This document shows, piece after piece, positions 23,048-34,629 of a stretch of DNA of 64,000 bases. The notes under the pieces were generated by a model. It worked only from the letters and a program-made list of their open reading frames with translations. It did no database searches and had not been told where the DNA came from. How positions within the stretch are numbered: position 1 is the stretch's first letter; the number at the start of each line of letters is the position of its first letter. The stretch comes from Eucalyptus grandis (lineage: Eukaryota; Streptophyta; Magnoliopsida; Myrtales; Myrtaceae), in assembly GCF_016545825.1 (NCBI RefSeq), contig NC_052613.1, positions 2,976,001 to 3,040,000 on the forward strand. The letters are read 5' to 3'. A program made the position numbers and the translations under genes.

Positions 23048-24333
23048 TTAAGAGTGGAAACAAATCAAGTCTAGACTTTTAACTCTTTCTACTAAAACAT
23101 TTTCCTTTTGTTTTAGAGATGAGTTTTCCTTTTTCAGTTCGGAAATTCTTTTGAGAGAAGTCTTAAGACTAAAACACAGTTCATCAATGTATTTAGAAAC
23201 TTTGACAGGAATTTTAACATCACTTACCTCAAATTCACTGTCTGAGTCTGATCTAGAGTCTGATCCAGAGTCTGAGTCTGATTGTGCCATCAGACATAGA
23301 TTGGCATATTCATTATCACTTTCTTCACATTCTGTATCACTCCAGGTTTCGGCTTTGAGAGCTTTTCGAAATTTATCAGCTTTTCCTCTCTTCTTCTTCA
23401 GAAGAGGACAGTTGGGTCTGATGTGTCCCTTTTTCTTACATTCAAAGCAGACTACATCTTTGTTTGGTTCCTCATCATCAACAGACTTGGTATGCTGTCT
23501 TTGAAAGCTTTGTTTCTTTGAGTTGAACCTTCTTCCTTTTCTATTCAGTTTTCTGAATCTTCTTATCATGAGAGCAAGCTCCTCATCGTCCATATCATCT
23601 TCGAATCTGTATCATCGAATCATCATTTGATTTTAATGCAATGGATTTCTTACCTTTTGGATCTTCATCTTCATTGATCCGTTCCACTTCATAAGACTGA
23701 AGAGTTCCAATTAGCTCGTCGACGAGATAGTGGCATAATTCTTTGCGTCTCTCTTATCGAAGTCTTTATGTGATTCCAATCCTTGGAGAGTCCACGCAGT
23801 AGCTTGTTTACCTTCATGGGATCAGAAATTTTTGTCCTTGATTCTCAAGACCATTGACAATATCTGTAAAACGGCTAAACATGTCAGTTATAGATTCTCC
23901 TGATTTCATTTTGAAGGCTTCATATTGACCGAGAAGAATATTAATTCTGGTTTCCTTCACTCGATCTGTTCCTTCATAGGTGATATGCAATCTGTCCCAG
24001 ACTTATTTTGCTGTAACACAAGAAGATATTCTATTATATTCAGTTGGTGACAAAGCACAATATAAAGAGTAAATTGCTTTTGCATCGAGTGCTTGTCTCT
24101 TGTTTATCTCTTCCTGAGTCATTCCGCTGGTCTCAACAGTTTCTTTCCCTCTTTCGAGGCGATGCAGCTGTGGGAGTAATTCCTTTTTCTACAACGTCCC
24201 ATTCCAGAGGATCCTTTGATCGTAGGAAAGCTTTCATCTTGTTTTTCCAGATGTTGTAATCATTTCCATCAAAGTAGGGTGGTCTAGTATTGCTTTGCCC
24301 TTCCATCAGCCCTGGTGCTAGCATACTAGCCAT
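23048..24333 (-). pseudogene. Copia gag with zinc knuckle
   Basis: Starts MASMLAPGLMEGQSN at 24333. The UBN2-type gag core follows, broken by shifts after about 60 residues; motifs such as RINILLGQYEAFKM and MFSRFTDIVNGL are visible in other frames. Frame 23593-23048 carries the zinc knuckle CFECKKKGHIRPNC, an SDSD-rich acidic stretch and a coiled-coil tail with SELKKENSSLKQKEN. Gag would form the virus-like particle. Confidence 0.85.
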
Positions 24334-24395
24334 GGATCTTTAACTCTGAAGTAAAACACTTCAAACAAAGTGAGTACACAGGCTCTGATACCAAT

Positions 24396-25316
24396 TGATA
24401 TAGCTAGTATAAGTACCTAGAGGGGGTGAATAGGTATATAAAGGATTTTTCTCGATAATTGCACAATACTAGATAGTTGATAGATTTGAGACAAACGATA
24501 ATCAAAGTAAGACTGAGAGAAGAGAAAATTGAACACGCGGTTTATAGTGGTTCGGCTTATATCAAGCCTACGTCCACTCTTTTGCACTGACAGCCTATTG
24601 GCTGGATTCCACTATGAACAAAGAGATGTTACAGTGTTGTTCTTCCTTGCTTTCACGGTGTAGATGATCTACCACACTCGCTCAAGGTATCACTAAGTAT
24701 GAACACTCTTTGTGAGTACAATTTCGCTCAAAATGTATCGACCGATAATCAAGGTGCTTCGACTACTGGAATTTCTCTATCGATCATGCACTAAAGTAAC
24801 TAGAACGTCTTCCTTTTATACTCCTTTATGCCATCATACCCGTTGGCACTTACCAAAGGAATTCCTCCAATCTACCCGTTGGACGGAATCAATCAAGAAG
24901 ATCATTCGAGCTATTAAAGGAACCTGACGATAGCCCATCAATCCTGTTCGCCCATACAATCAGGATCTTGGTTTCCAAGAATAGAACCTTCCAAGAATAT
25001 TTCTTCGATCATCGGATCTTCAAACGATCTTGTTTAAGAATAAAAGAATCCGTTATATTTATCCAGCCAAGAGATCTTCTCCAGAGGATAGGACTAAATC
25101 CTCAACCAAATACTTCGACTCTGGATTGCCTTCACACCTTTGGATTAGAAACTTTGTCAATGAGAATAGTCTTGAGTCTTGAGTGATGAGTCTTGAGTAT
25201 TGAGTCTGGTGATCTGAAAGTCTTCAGACTCAAAATAGAAGATCTGTACTTATCCAGACTAGATTGATAGAAACGTTTTGTCAGCTTCAAAATATTATGG
25301 AAAGATTTCTCCAACA
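24396..25316 (-). repeat. 5' LTR of the innermost SIRE-type element
   Basis: About 0.92 kb. On the - strand it ends in CA at 24397-24396, then AT, then the primer site complementary to initiator-Met tRNA. Confidence 0.92.
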
Positions 25317-25342
25317 AAAACACTTTTATAAACCGAGCACTT

Positions 25343-25355
25343 GGCTCTGATACCA
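25343..25355 (-). promoter_or_regulatory. Primer binding site of the level-2 element
   Basis: tggtatcagagcc on the - strand, two bases after its 5' LTR. The innermost element sits only about 21 bp further on, so this leader is split. Confidence 0.85.
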
Positions 25356-25357
25356 AT

Positions 25358-26466
25358 TGAGAGTGCTAGTATGAACAAAATAAAGGAGTTAGGGAAGAGA
25401 ATAAGAACACAAGATTTATAGTGGTTCGGCTTAATCCAAGCCTACGTCCACTCTCCCACGCTAACAGCCTTCTTGGCTGGATTCCACTATGCAATCAACA
25501 AGAGATTACAACTTCGAGTGTAAACACTTAGTAGTAGATCACACTATCTCACTAAGTCACTCTTTTGGTATTTCTTTCACGATTACAAACGTTTAAGCTC
25601 TCAAGAGACAAGTATATGATCGAAAGTCGCTCAGACTTTGGAATTATAAATTCTACGCTCCGTCTCTTACTTGCTCATCGGTCCATGATCTCCTTAAATA
25701 CTCCTCCACTTCCAAACTACCCGTTGGACAGTATCCCGGAGAATCGTCTTCCAATATACCCATTGGACAGCTCTATATCTAGAAGATTTGGTAGCCGTTG
25801 AGTGACAAAGGTAGAATCCCAAATTGAATCCGATCGCCCATACAAATGGAATCTTGGTTTCCATAAGTAAAGCTTCTTTGTATAGAAAGTTCTTGTCTTC
25901 AAGATCCAATCGTCAATCAATTAAATTGAATCAATCAAATTAATCTTGATGTGGAATCTAAACCAGATCACTTGCCGTTATATGATTGGGTTTGAGTTAC
26001 GATTTGTTGAATCTGGATGTAAAGTATGATAGTCATAGACTTTACAATCTGAGTCTGTAGACTTTACAACCCGGGTCTGAACATATCTGCTTCTGAACAG
26101 ATTTAGCTTTAAAGTCTGTACCCAGTTCAGCTTCAAAGCATAGAGTCCGTCTTCCGGTTCATCATTCACGTTCAAGTCTGGAATTTGTCGAGTGAGCGGA
26201 CTTACGATGTAGAACAGACTTTGACACTAAAGTCTAGCAGTCTTCGAGACTTTGACACGGCAGATCTTCAGACTTTGACACGAAGTCTGGAAATCTTCAG
26301 AATATACTTTGGACATGTGTTACGTTCAGTCTTCGGTCGTCTTCGACTTTGATAATATCCTTTACATGTTCTATTATCTGCATGGTCTATTACTCAACCA
26401 TTAAACATGTTAGTAGCCTTTGATTTATTTTGTCATCTTCAAAACATCATAAGGGATTTCCTAACA
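25358..26466 (-). repeat. 5' LTR of the level-2 SIRE-type element
   Basis: About 1.11 kb, pairs with 12972-14109. Several small deletions distinguish it from its partner. Confidence 0.9.
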
Positions 26467-26471
26467 CTTAC

Positions 26472-28752
26472 CTGCGACACGATGACTCAGTAACCTTGTA
26501 AAGAATGTGAAAGAATATGTTAGTGCAAAAATCTTTAGGGATTGAAATGTTGGAAACGATGCATTATTACCCTTTACTCGCTTTTATCATTTGAGTGCTA
26601 ACATTTCTTGGATCCACGCTCATGGATATTTAGTAACTCGACATTACCCTTTACTTGCATTTGCCTTTAAGCGTTTGATGTCTTCCCTTCACGTGTTTTT
26701 GTTCTTTAGGTATGAACTTTGCCGAAGTGGCTAGGATTGATTGAAAAATGGCTATGAGGCCCTAATTTTATCCATGGAAATCACTTCTTTATTGTATACA
26801 ACAATTTACAAAGTTCAATTCCTGCTTTTTTCAAATGCTTTTTTCGAAGAGACGTTTAATTGACAAGGGCTTGAAAATTTCATATATGGATCATGAGATG
26901 CGTTTTTCAAGATTTTGCTTTAAAAGGAGAGTGGGTGCTCCATATTTCCACACTTGGGGACATTGTTCTTTAGATGCTTTGCCCATTTATTGCCTTTTGG
27001 TGATGAATTCGACTATTTTGTCCCAGCAAATTTCATTGGTGTGGAATGAGAGATTTTTTTAAGTCAAGTGCTGCTCCACCGTGCTTTGTCTGAAAGTCTT
27101 TGTTTGTTTGAGTCTGTTCTTTTCCTTTTAGAGATTGTGTAGTTCCGGCCCAAGTTGTCCTCACGCAATCTTGTTATTTGCTAGGTATTTGCCTCATGAA
27201 ATCCTGCACAAATGGAGAGACAAGTCATTCCTAAAATAAATCAAATTTAACTTGGAACAATTACCACCTTTTACTCAAGGGTAACATTTGATGACTGATT
27301 CTCTTTTGTATACATTTAAATCTTGAAGTATAGTCTTAGTCTTACGGACCACCAATAATCATCTCCATGCAAAGATTGGATGCCCAAAAGAGCTGAAGAT
27401 GGTGAGTAGATAACTTGATGGTGACATTTCCAACACGGCTTTGACAAAATAGATGAGTGCAAAAATCAATCCCCGTCCTAGCTTGAAAGTCCTCTTATTT
27501 GTACGGTTAAATGAGAAAATGTCAAAGAGTGGCCGTTATTCGATCCTATGAGAAGAAGACAATGTCAATATATGAATGAGAGAATGATCTCTTAATGAGG
27601 TCGACTCTTACAATGAAATCAATGCGATGGTACATGCCCCATGGTCCTTATTACGGGGCTTTAGTAATTCGCCAAGATTTTATCATAAGAGAAGGGGCAT
27701 CATTAAAAGATCGATCAACGGCTATCAATTGAATATCCACTCTATTCCAAAAGTTTCATATGCAAAAGTAGCATTGATTTTTGAAAGATTGATTTATGAT
27801 TTTACTTCTAGAAAAAATGAAGTGACTTTTGTTTTGAGAAATCCATACACAAAATGGAGAGAATTTGATTAAAAATGCAATTTCAATTTTTGTGCCCTAA
27901 TGTATAATTGCAACTCGAAAGCTTTTTTTTTAAAAATGATTTCAAGCCCATAACTAGAAATTTAAACAAAACCATGTGTTCAATAGGGCCAAATCAACAT
28001 GTTTAGAACTTGCATTCAATGTTCACTTGTCAAAAGTGATTGCCAATTTTTTCAATTAAGCCTACAGCCCCGAGGGCAATCAATTGATGTTCTCGAATTT
28101 TGAGATGGAAGTTCAATACAAAATGAGCAAATAAAAAGGAAAATGATACTTACAATGGGTGCCGACCTTTATCTCTGTTTTTTCTTTTTTAATTACATAA
28201 ACATGCACATAGGATGTGGTTCGATTCTACTCTATACGGCTCAAAATGGAGCCATGGGATCACAGGACTAAACCAACAAGCTCATGACTAGATCGTGTTA
28301 CCCATGACTCCGGCTTTGTCAAAGAACATGATTGCAGACCAGGGTGGGGACCTCTAACATCAAGAAAGAAATTTCAGGGTTGAGATGGACGACTTGTACT
28401 ACATGATTGTAGTCATAGTGGTATCCACCTTAACACCATCCTAAGTGATCCTATGCAGCCCAAGTTCGACGGCAGGTTGTGCGTGTTAAGGTGTAGTGCA
28501 ATGCAAATGATACATGCACAACAATTTATAGGCAAACAACACTCCGTATATAAAAAATAAACCATACATTCCTACATCTCCCTGCAAGACAAATGTGAGC
28601 AAACGCTTTCCCTTATACCTCCCTTATACCTCCAATTCTGTAAAAACATTTAACACATTTAATGTTAGGGGCATACCTAGAATCATCGCTGCCAAACAAA
28701 AATATTTTTGAACAAGATTAATTTTGGCCTAAGTCCTCTAAGGTTTAAAACC
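26472..28752. other. 5' half of the Tat-like interior, no coding domain seen
   Basis: Continuation of the host element to the right of the SIRE-type insertion. An 81-codon frame at 27627-27872 resembles nothing I know. The leader next to the primer site is repeated at 7720-8079. Confidence 0.45.
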
Positions 28753-28774
28753 AAGTCCCCAATGGAGTCGTCAA
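28753..28774 (-). promoter_or_regulatory. Primer binding site of the Tat-like element
   Basis: On the - strand, gacgactccattggggac follows the LTR end. The pattern gcgactc-nnn-tgggga is typical for tRNA-Arg primed Tat/Ogre elements. Confidence 0.6.
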
Positions 28775-28776
28775 AC

Positions 28777-30129
28777 TGTCGCGACCTACCCTCGGAAAAA
28801 TGGAACAAGTTTAGGGGTATTGCCTAAAGAACGAACCTAAGGACCATAATTAGGTGCGGCCTCTCCCAAGCCCATACCCCACGTGACATTAGGATATTTT
28901 TTAGGAATTTTGCACAAAAGAAGTCGCCACTAGCCTATTGGGGTCGGCTAGAAACCAAGTGAGGCATGGGAGTGTACCTCACTTCCTATAAAACTAGAAA
29001 ATCTAGGGTCGATGACTTGATTATACTAATTGACTAATTAGTGCCCTTTTGGTACCTAATTTTATTCATTTTAGAAAAAAATATTTTTGTCAAGCAGTTT
29101 AGATTGATTTTATACTTATCCACTAACATGTGAGGTGATCATATAGGTGCACAATCATTAAAGTATAAAATAATAATCATAGCTACCAAGATCCTAATTG
29201 CAGTAAAATTAAGCACGTGCAGTTACACATAATTAAATATGCAAATTAAACACGCGATATAATTAATCGAGTAGCAAATAAATGCTCAATTACACTAAGA
29301 AAGCAAGCCATGGCAATTCCTAACCAAACCCTACACTTTTTAAATTTTCAAAATTTTTAATTTTTAAATTTTTTAATTAAAAAATAAAAAAATATATATT
29401 TAAAAAAAAAATTCGCCAGGCCGGGTCGGGTCTAGTCTAACCCGACCTAGATTTAGCCCAGTCGGTGCGGATCGGGTCCGGCAGGCCCGGGTGGGCCCGA
29501 AGCGTGGGCCCAGCCCAAGAGGTCCCTCTCCTCTCTTTTTAAAATAGACCAGGCCCACAAGGCGAAACAGACTCCCCCTAGCGCAAGATCAGCCCACGTG
29601 CGACTAGGCCCAATTGGCTAGAATCAACGAAGGCCTAACTCGAATCCATGACCCGGGCCCGACCCTAATCTAGTCGAAACCCTACCTTATTGGGGGGTTC
29701 TTGCCCGACCCGATTCTGACCCGCTTCTTACCTTCTTCTCCCGGGTTTATTGGTGGCACTGACATCGGGCGGAAAGGCGGTGACAGCAATGACGGGCTTG
29801 ATGGTGGCGGCGATGCAGTGGGTGGCAACGGAGACGCGGCAGGTGGCGGAAGCACGGGCAACAACGGTGCGATGCAGGTGCTATGATGGCAGCAGAGGGG
29901 TCAGGCTACTAGCGCGACGGTGTCATGGGTTCGGCGTCGGGAGCACCAGCGGCGAGTGGAGGCGGTCTAGGATGACGACAACATCGAGGTCAGCGAGGTC
30001 ATTGGTGGTTGAGGAGGCGGCGACCAAGGTTTTAGGCGAAAAAGGGGACGAGCTGGTGCGGTGATGGGGATGACTCGGCAAAGCAGGGACCCAACACGGC
30101 GGCACAAGCAATGCGGCGGGTTGAGGCGA

Positions 30130-30185
<56 letters not shown>

Positions 30186-30538
30186 TCTGCTCTCTTCCTC
30201 CAACTCCCTCCTCTGCTTCTCCTCTCTCTAGGGAGGGTTTCATATGCGAAGATGGGCCCAGGAGGAAGGGTTAGGCCGGGCCGAGCGCAAGGGAGAGAAG
30301 AAGAGAAAGAGGGGCGGGCCAGGCCAAGGCCAGATCAAGCCCAACCTGACCCCCTTAAACATTTTGTTGTTTTGTTGTTTTTCTTTTCTTTTCTTTTCTT
30401 TTTTGTTTCGTTGTTTTTTTCTTTTTATGACAATTTTTTTGGATTTCTTTCTTTCTTTTTTCTTTTTTTTTAGTGACTAATTCCGTACTTTTAATGCTAT
30501 TAAGTCTTAAGTAAAATGGTAAAATTTAGATGTCAACA
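28777..30538 (-). repeat. Right (5') LTR of the Tat-like element
   Basis: About 1.76 kb. It contains a (CT)n tract at about 30133-30182 and the GC-rich ccgggtcgggt block. On the - strand it begins TGTTGACATCTAAATTTTACC-like, the same start as the solo LTR at 44077. Confidence 0.8.
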
Positions 30539-32013
30539 GAACCCCAACGCTAATTCCTGAGTCTCCAATGCTCAAGTTGGGTCCATCAAGGTTGGGCTAG
30601 ATCCATAAAGGCTAGGACCAAGTCTTTAACGCATTGGCATAAATCCATCGAGATTGGACCTAGGTCAATTGAGGCTAAGCTTGGGACCTTGTTCCCAACC
30701 TAGGCTTCGAGGCCAAGCTCCAACGCTTGGTACTTGTGCCTTGTGCCTCAGCACTTGAGGCAACATCCATAAAAGCCAAGCTTAGGCCTCAACACTTGAG
30801 CTCTAGTCCTCAACACTCAGGCTCCAAGTCCTTGATTAATGAAACTTTGTTCTTATAAAAATTACTTTTTAAAAATCGAATTCTCAATTATTTTTACTTT
30901 AAAAAATGAATTTTAAATTATTTAAAAAAATTGGGTTTCTTTCTTTTTCTTTTTTGCTTCTACTTCAACTAATCATTGGCCACGGTGATGATCAACAATC
31001 AACCATAAGCAAGGGACAAGCTTGCTGTTCTAGCAATGTTAAGGTCTTGTCAACCTTTGACAAGGCTTGAGACTCACCAATCTAGCAAAAGTCGAGCTTG
31101 ACCCTACTTGAGGTTAGTCGTCAGTCATCATCATAGCCGGCGATTGGCTAAAAAAGAAAAAAATAAAAATTCAATAAAAAATAATTAAAATTTCAATATT
31201 TTAAAAAAAGAGAAAATTCGAATAAAAACTCTAAATGGATCTTATTTTAAATCAAGGGCAAAAGTAGTTATGATTATTTTAAATAAGGGCCTAGTCTCTG
31301 GCCAATTAGGGATATTTTCGTCCCTAGCCTCTGGCCGATCAAGAATATTTTCATCTAAACACAAGTTAAATTTAAATTTAATTAGATTAAATAAATTAAA
31401 AAATAAAACATAAAAAGAAAAAGAAAAACATAGGCAGGAGGGCTCTCTCCCGCTTATGGTTGCTGCCCCATCGGCGGTGGAGTGGCAACAAAGGCCAGTA
31501 GTGTCGTTGGAACCTAGGTGAGGGCCAGCAACCCTCGCCAGAAGAGGGATAGGGCGGCAGCTCTTTCGTAGGTGAAGGTCACTCACCCTCGTCCAGCACC
31601 TTTGAACCTTGCTCCAAGTCTAAGGCCTTTATTTAAAATAATATTCACTTCATATCTTCATCTGAAAAAATAATGACATTTGGAGTCCTTATTTGGAATT
31701 TTCTCTTTAAAAAATGAAAAGATATCATTCAAAAAAGTGCTCAAAGGTGGCGGAATATATTTTCTATCTCATTTTCTAGTTTCAACTTGAACATAAAAAA
31801 TATAATCATTTTCTGATAAAGTGGCATTTTGAAAAACGTTTTTCAGAATTTTCTACAAAAGAAGGGAAGCCTTAACTGACCAACATGGAGGAAACCACAA
31901 TTGGAAAAATCAATATACGACGGTAGATATAGAAAGCCTTTTTGGTTTTTCTTTAATGGCGAGGAAGCCATGTCTTAAGTCGGTAAACCAGTGATCGGGA
32001 GACTAGTTGTTAC
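30539..32013. repeat. CRK-A intron 1 remnant with degenerate gtccat-gaggctggg repeats
   Basis: Matches 60771-61616 (intron 1 of CRK-C) through cccaacgct and agttcctgagtct-like blocks, and later the caaggcttgag and aaaatatcat blocks also seen at 39890-40300. The part 30545-30850 holds loosely repeated units with tccatcaaggttgggc. Copy B lacks that part. Confidence 0.6.
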
Positions 32014-32744
32014 CTCTGCTAACGGGGACGTTGTAGAACTTTGTGGTTGAGTAACGGAGGAAGCATCCCGCGTTCATGGCCCGCGCTTCTTCTCCAGGTG
32101 CGCAGCTTCTCGCCATCGAAGTTGCACTCTCCAAACAAACTCTGCAACCGCCGGCATCAAGCGTGCTCCAACACTGTGCCAAAGCATATGCCCCAGCGAC
32201 TCCTCCGGCTCCGTCCTCCCCAGCCACTGCAAAGCCATTGCTCAACACCGCGCTTGCCAAGACATTCCTCAGCACCCGGTCCACCCTATCCGAGAACTCG
32301 GCCACTCTCTCTGCAGGGACCGTTGAATTAGAGCTACACTTGAGCATGTCGTGCGTTGGATTAACGGTCTCGTTGTAGAAGTCGTCATAGTCGTAACGGA
32401 GGAAGCAGCCGTCGAGTAGGGGAGGCAGCCGGGGATCCAGTTCCGGTTCTTGGCAAAGCAGAGGACGCAGTCAGTGTCGGTCAAGTCGCCGAGGCACTGG
32501 GCGAGGCCATACACTGGCGGCAGCGGTGAGGGGATAGAGCATTTGCCCCAGCGCCGGTCAACGATGCTATCAGAGATCTCCCTCATGACGGTGATGAAGT
32601 TGAAGTCCACGGTTGCAGTGGAGTTCCCGCAGAGGAGGCCCGCTTCGGCGATTCGAGGGTCGGAGGCGGCCAAAGAGAAGATGAGCGGGGAGAGCGCGAG
32701 CAGAGGAAGAGCGATTGATGGCCTCCCGCTTCTTTGGACTTCAT
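32014..32744 (-). pseudogene. DUF26 ectodomain exon of CRK-A, kinase lost
   Basis: Homologous to exon 1 of CRK-B and CRK-C. The start ATG (32744-32742) is present but a 1-bp shift follows within about ten codons. The first DUF26 motif is C-LGDLTDTD-C-VL-C. A deletion after WIPGCLP removes the second half of domain 1, and the frame changes. Domain 2 is then intact: QCWSTLDAGGCRVC and NAGCFLRYSTTKFYNV. The end fits a donor gag/gtaaca at 32014. No TM or kinase exon follows; intron 1 runs into the Tat-like element. Confidence 0.85.
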
Positions 32745-32843
32745 GGGCTCCGCTTGAGAAATTCTCGGTTATCAATATTCCTTCTCAGTTCTTTTGAAGA
32801 GAGAAGAAGAAGAAGAAAAGGGAAAGATTTGAGCAAGAGCGCG

Positions 32844-32900
32844 ATGGGAGCTCCGATTCGACCTGATGATCTCATAAAGCATTTCTTTATGCTTTCTGGA
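32844..32900 (+). other. Short conserved frame MGAPIRPDDLIK, copy A
   Basis: Lies upstream of and divergent from the DUF26 exon. The same frame start occurs at 41158 and 62501. Diverges after about 13 codons in this copy. Unknown function, possibly just 5' flank DNA. Confidence 0.25.
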
Positions 32901-33049
32901 GCTTTCTGGAAAGTGCCATGGTGACGCTAGGTCCCAGGAACTGCTGCAATGACATGCTTGATGACATCTTGCTCTCCACTTGAGTAGCACCGACACGCGA
33001 CCTGGACATGCGACACGACACGTCATTTCTAAAAAATAGAGAATTCCGA

Positions 33050-34019
33050 CACGTTGGGAGACGTTATACATTAAATGAATATTTTTATTTTTAATTAATT
33101 TGATTCAAATTCATAAATAAATAATTAAAAAAGAGCCTTCAATGAATTTACACTAATAATATTAATAAACCAATTCATTGAAAATTCAAAAAAACATATT
33201 CATAGTCAATGTGTCTCCATGTTTGGAAACATGTTTTTAACTTTAACAAAAGTTATTGATGAAATTAATGATTAATAATAAATTAGAATCAAATTATTTA
33301 AATAAATCCATCATCTTCTACAAATGACCAAAATTTATCATTATTCAAAATTCAGTACTTTTATTTTTTAAAATTATTTTTTAATCTCATCTATTTATTT
33401 TTCCGTTTAAGAAAAAAAAAGTCCCCACATTACACTTCTATTTCCCTCCCCCACCACCTCACAGTGACAGATAGGCTGTCACTTCTCCTCCCCCCAAAAC
33501 TAAAAGTCACGCCATCAGATCCTTTTTTTTTTTTTTTTAGTTTTCTTATCAAAAACCCTAACCAGCCCTCCTTTTCCTCCTCCTCCTTGTCCTCGCCGCT
33601 CGACGCACGACCCCCTTCCCTCTCCTCTTCCTCTCGATCCTTCTCCTTCTCTTTTTCCTCTCGATCCTTTTCCTTCTCCTCTTCGCTGCACAACCCCCTT
33701 CCTCTCTGCACGACCCCCTTCCTCTCCTCTTCCTCTTGATCCTTCTCCTCTGTGTTTTATATGTCCTATGTTATTTGCTTGAGAGAAGCCCTACCTCTTC
33801 ATAGAAGGTGAAAGAAGACCCTTAGTCTTCCTTTATAATTCTCCATTACTCCACGGTTTTATCATATGATGGTGGAAGAATTAGTACTTGTAACTCCAAC
33901 ATAATTAGAGGAGTTGTTCTTTTGTAACCTTCACAACAACAACGGGCATCTTTAATGGTTATTCACTAACACCTTGCTGGAATTCCAACAAGGTGTAAAA
34001 TGTGGCGCTTGTAATTCTT
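33050..34019. other. AT-rich DNA, then pyrimidine-rich low complexity
   Basis: 33060-33420 is AT-rich with nothing recognised. 33430-33760 is an almost pure pyrimidine tract on the + strand (tcctcttcctctcgatcc units repeated three or four times), which opens artefactual Ser/Pro/Phe and Glu/Lys frames. 33760-34019 holds nothing recognised. Confidence 0.5.
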
Positions 34020-34470
34020 ACCTTAGATCCAAAGAGAGAGACTTGTGTGATGGAAGTGGATGAACTGAGGTGTGACATCCATTGTGCATGTAGATGAAAT
34101 AATTGCTTTCGACCACTTGCATGAATTTAAAGCATGTGCTTTAAACTACCCTGCTGGAAGAGTTGCTCCCATATTAGTTGATACTTTCTCCTAATGAGAG
34201 CCCATCATCAATAGTCGAGTATGGCAAGCTGGTTGTCACGTTACATAATACCATGTTAAGTAATACCGGTGGCAGCTGAAAATCCTTAATGCATGTGGAA
34301 TGACTTAGAAATTCTAAAATTTGAGACACTAGGAAACGATTCAACTTTGTCCGGTAATAAAGTCTCATGGGACACTAAACTAGACCTCCTTAAAGATCTG
34401 CGGTTCTATAATGCGGAAGAATTGTTGCCAAGATTGAGATTATTTCTTCTTATTTTGCATTTTTTAACTT
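34020..34470 (+). repeat. GRX 3' flank remnant of module copy B
   Basis: Colinear with 6525-6960 (gagagacttgtgtgatgga, then ctgaaaatccttaatgca, then ggtaataaagtctcatggg). The glutaredoxin exons that should precede it are missing. Confidence 0.75.
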
Positions 34471-34629
34471 TTTAAATTCTTTCCCCCAAAAAAGAAAAAA
34501 GTGGCCGGTTCTTTTGATCAATCCTAAGAAGAACCAACCAATTTAGCTCTCTCCTCCGATCCATTGGGATCGAGAGCCGCCTTGTCAACTCAATCAGAAA
34601 TAGATCACCTCTAGAAAAAAAACAGGTTC

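Larger units (their letters stand above)
15777..25316 (-). mobile_element. SIRE-type Copia retrotransposon (level 3, innermost)
   Basis: LTRs lie at 15777-16674 and 24396-25316. The target duplication AAAAC is at 15772-15776 and 25317-25321. The primer site tggtatcagagcc (24393-24381) follows the 5' LTR by 2 bp, and the polypurine tract (aaaaagggggat) precedes the 3' LTR. The order on the - strand is gag, zinc knuckle, protease, integrase, reverse transcriptase-RNase H, then an extra ORF. The long LTRs, reverse transcriptase wording around IYVDDIIFGS and EFEMSMMGEL, and the extra ORF fit the SIRE/Maximus lineage. Frameshifts and stops show it is no longer autonomous. Confidence 0.92.
12972..26466 (-). 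mobile_element. Internally deleted SIRE-type Copia element (level 2)
   Basis: LTRs lie at 12972-14109 and 25358-26466, each with TG at the left end and CA at the right. The 5-bp target duplication CTTAC is at 12967-12971 and 26467-26471. On the - strand the 5' LTR is followed by a 2-bp spacer and a primer site tggtatcagagcc (25355-25343), matching initiator-Met tRNA. The polypurine tract (caaaaatggggagatt) precedes the 3' LTR. Its own interior totals only about 1.7 kb (14110-15776 plus 25317-25357) and lacks pol. A younger relative is inserted in its leader. Confidence 0.9.
7720..30538 (-). mobile_element. Tat/Ogre-like LTR element without visible pol, host of the nest
   Basis: The 5' LTR lies at 28777-30538 and, read on the - strand, starts tgttgacatc and ends ggtcgcgaca. 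A primer site with cgactccattgggga follows. The 3' LTR copy lies at about 8080-9779, with purine-rich agaggggcagc just before it on the - strand. The inside (9780-12966 plus 26472-28752, about 5.5 kb without the nested insert) shows no recognisable gag, protease, reverse transcriptase or integrase, so the element is probably non-autonomous (LARD-like). The left LTR is followed by a second copy of the leader (7720-8079), so the left end is a tandem or truncated arrangement and no TSD is available. The right flank at 30539 continues into CRK-A intron 1 sequence. Confidence 0.65.

Noticed and set aside
33430..33739. Ser/Phe-rich and Glu/Lys-rich frames
   Set aside because: Pyrimidine-rich low-complexity repeat; both strands open by composition.
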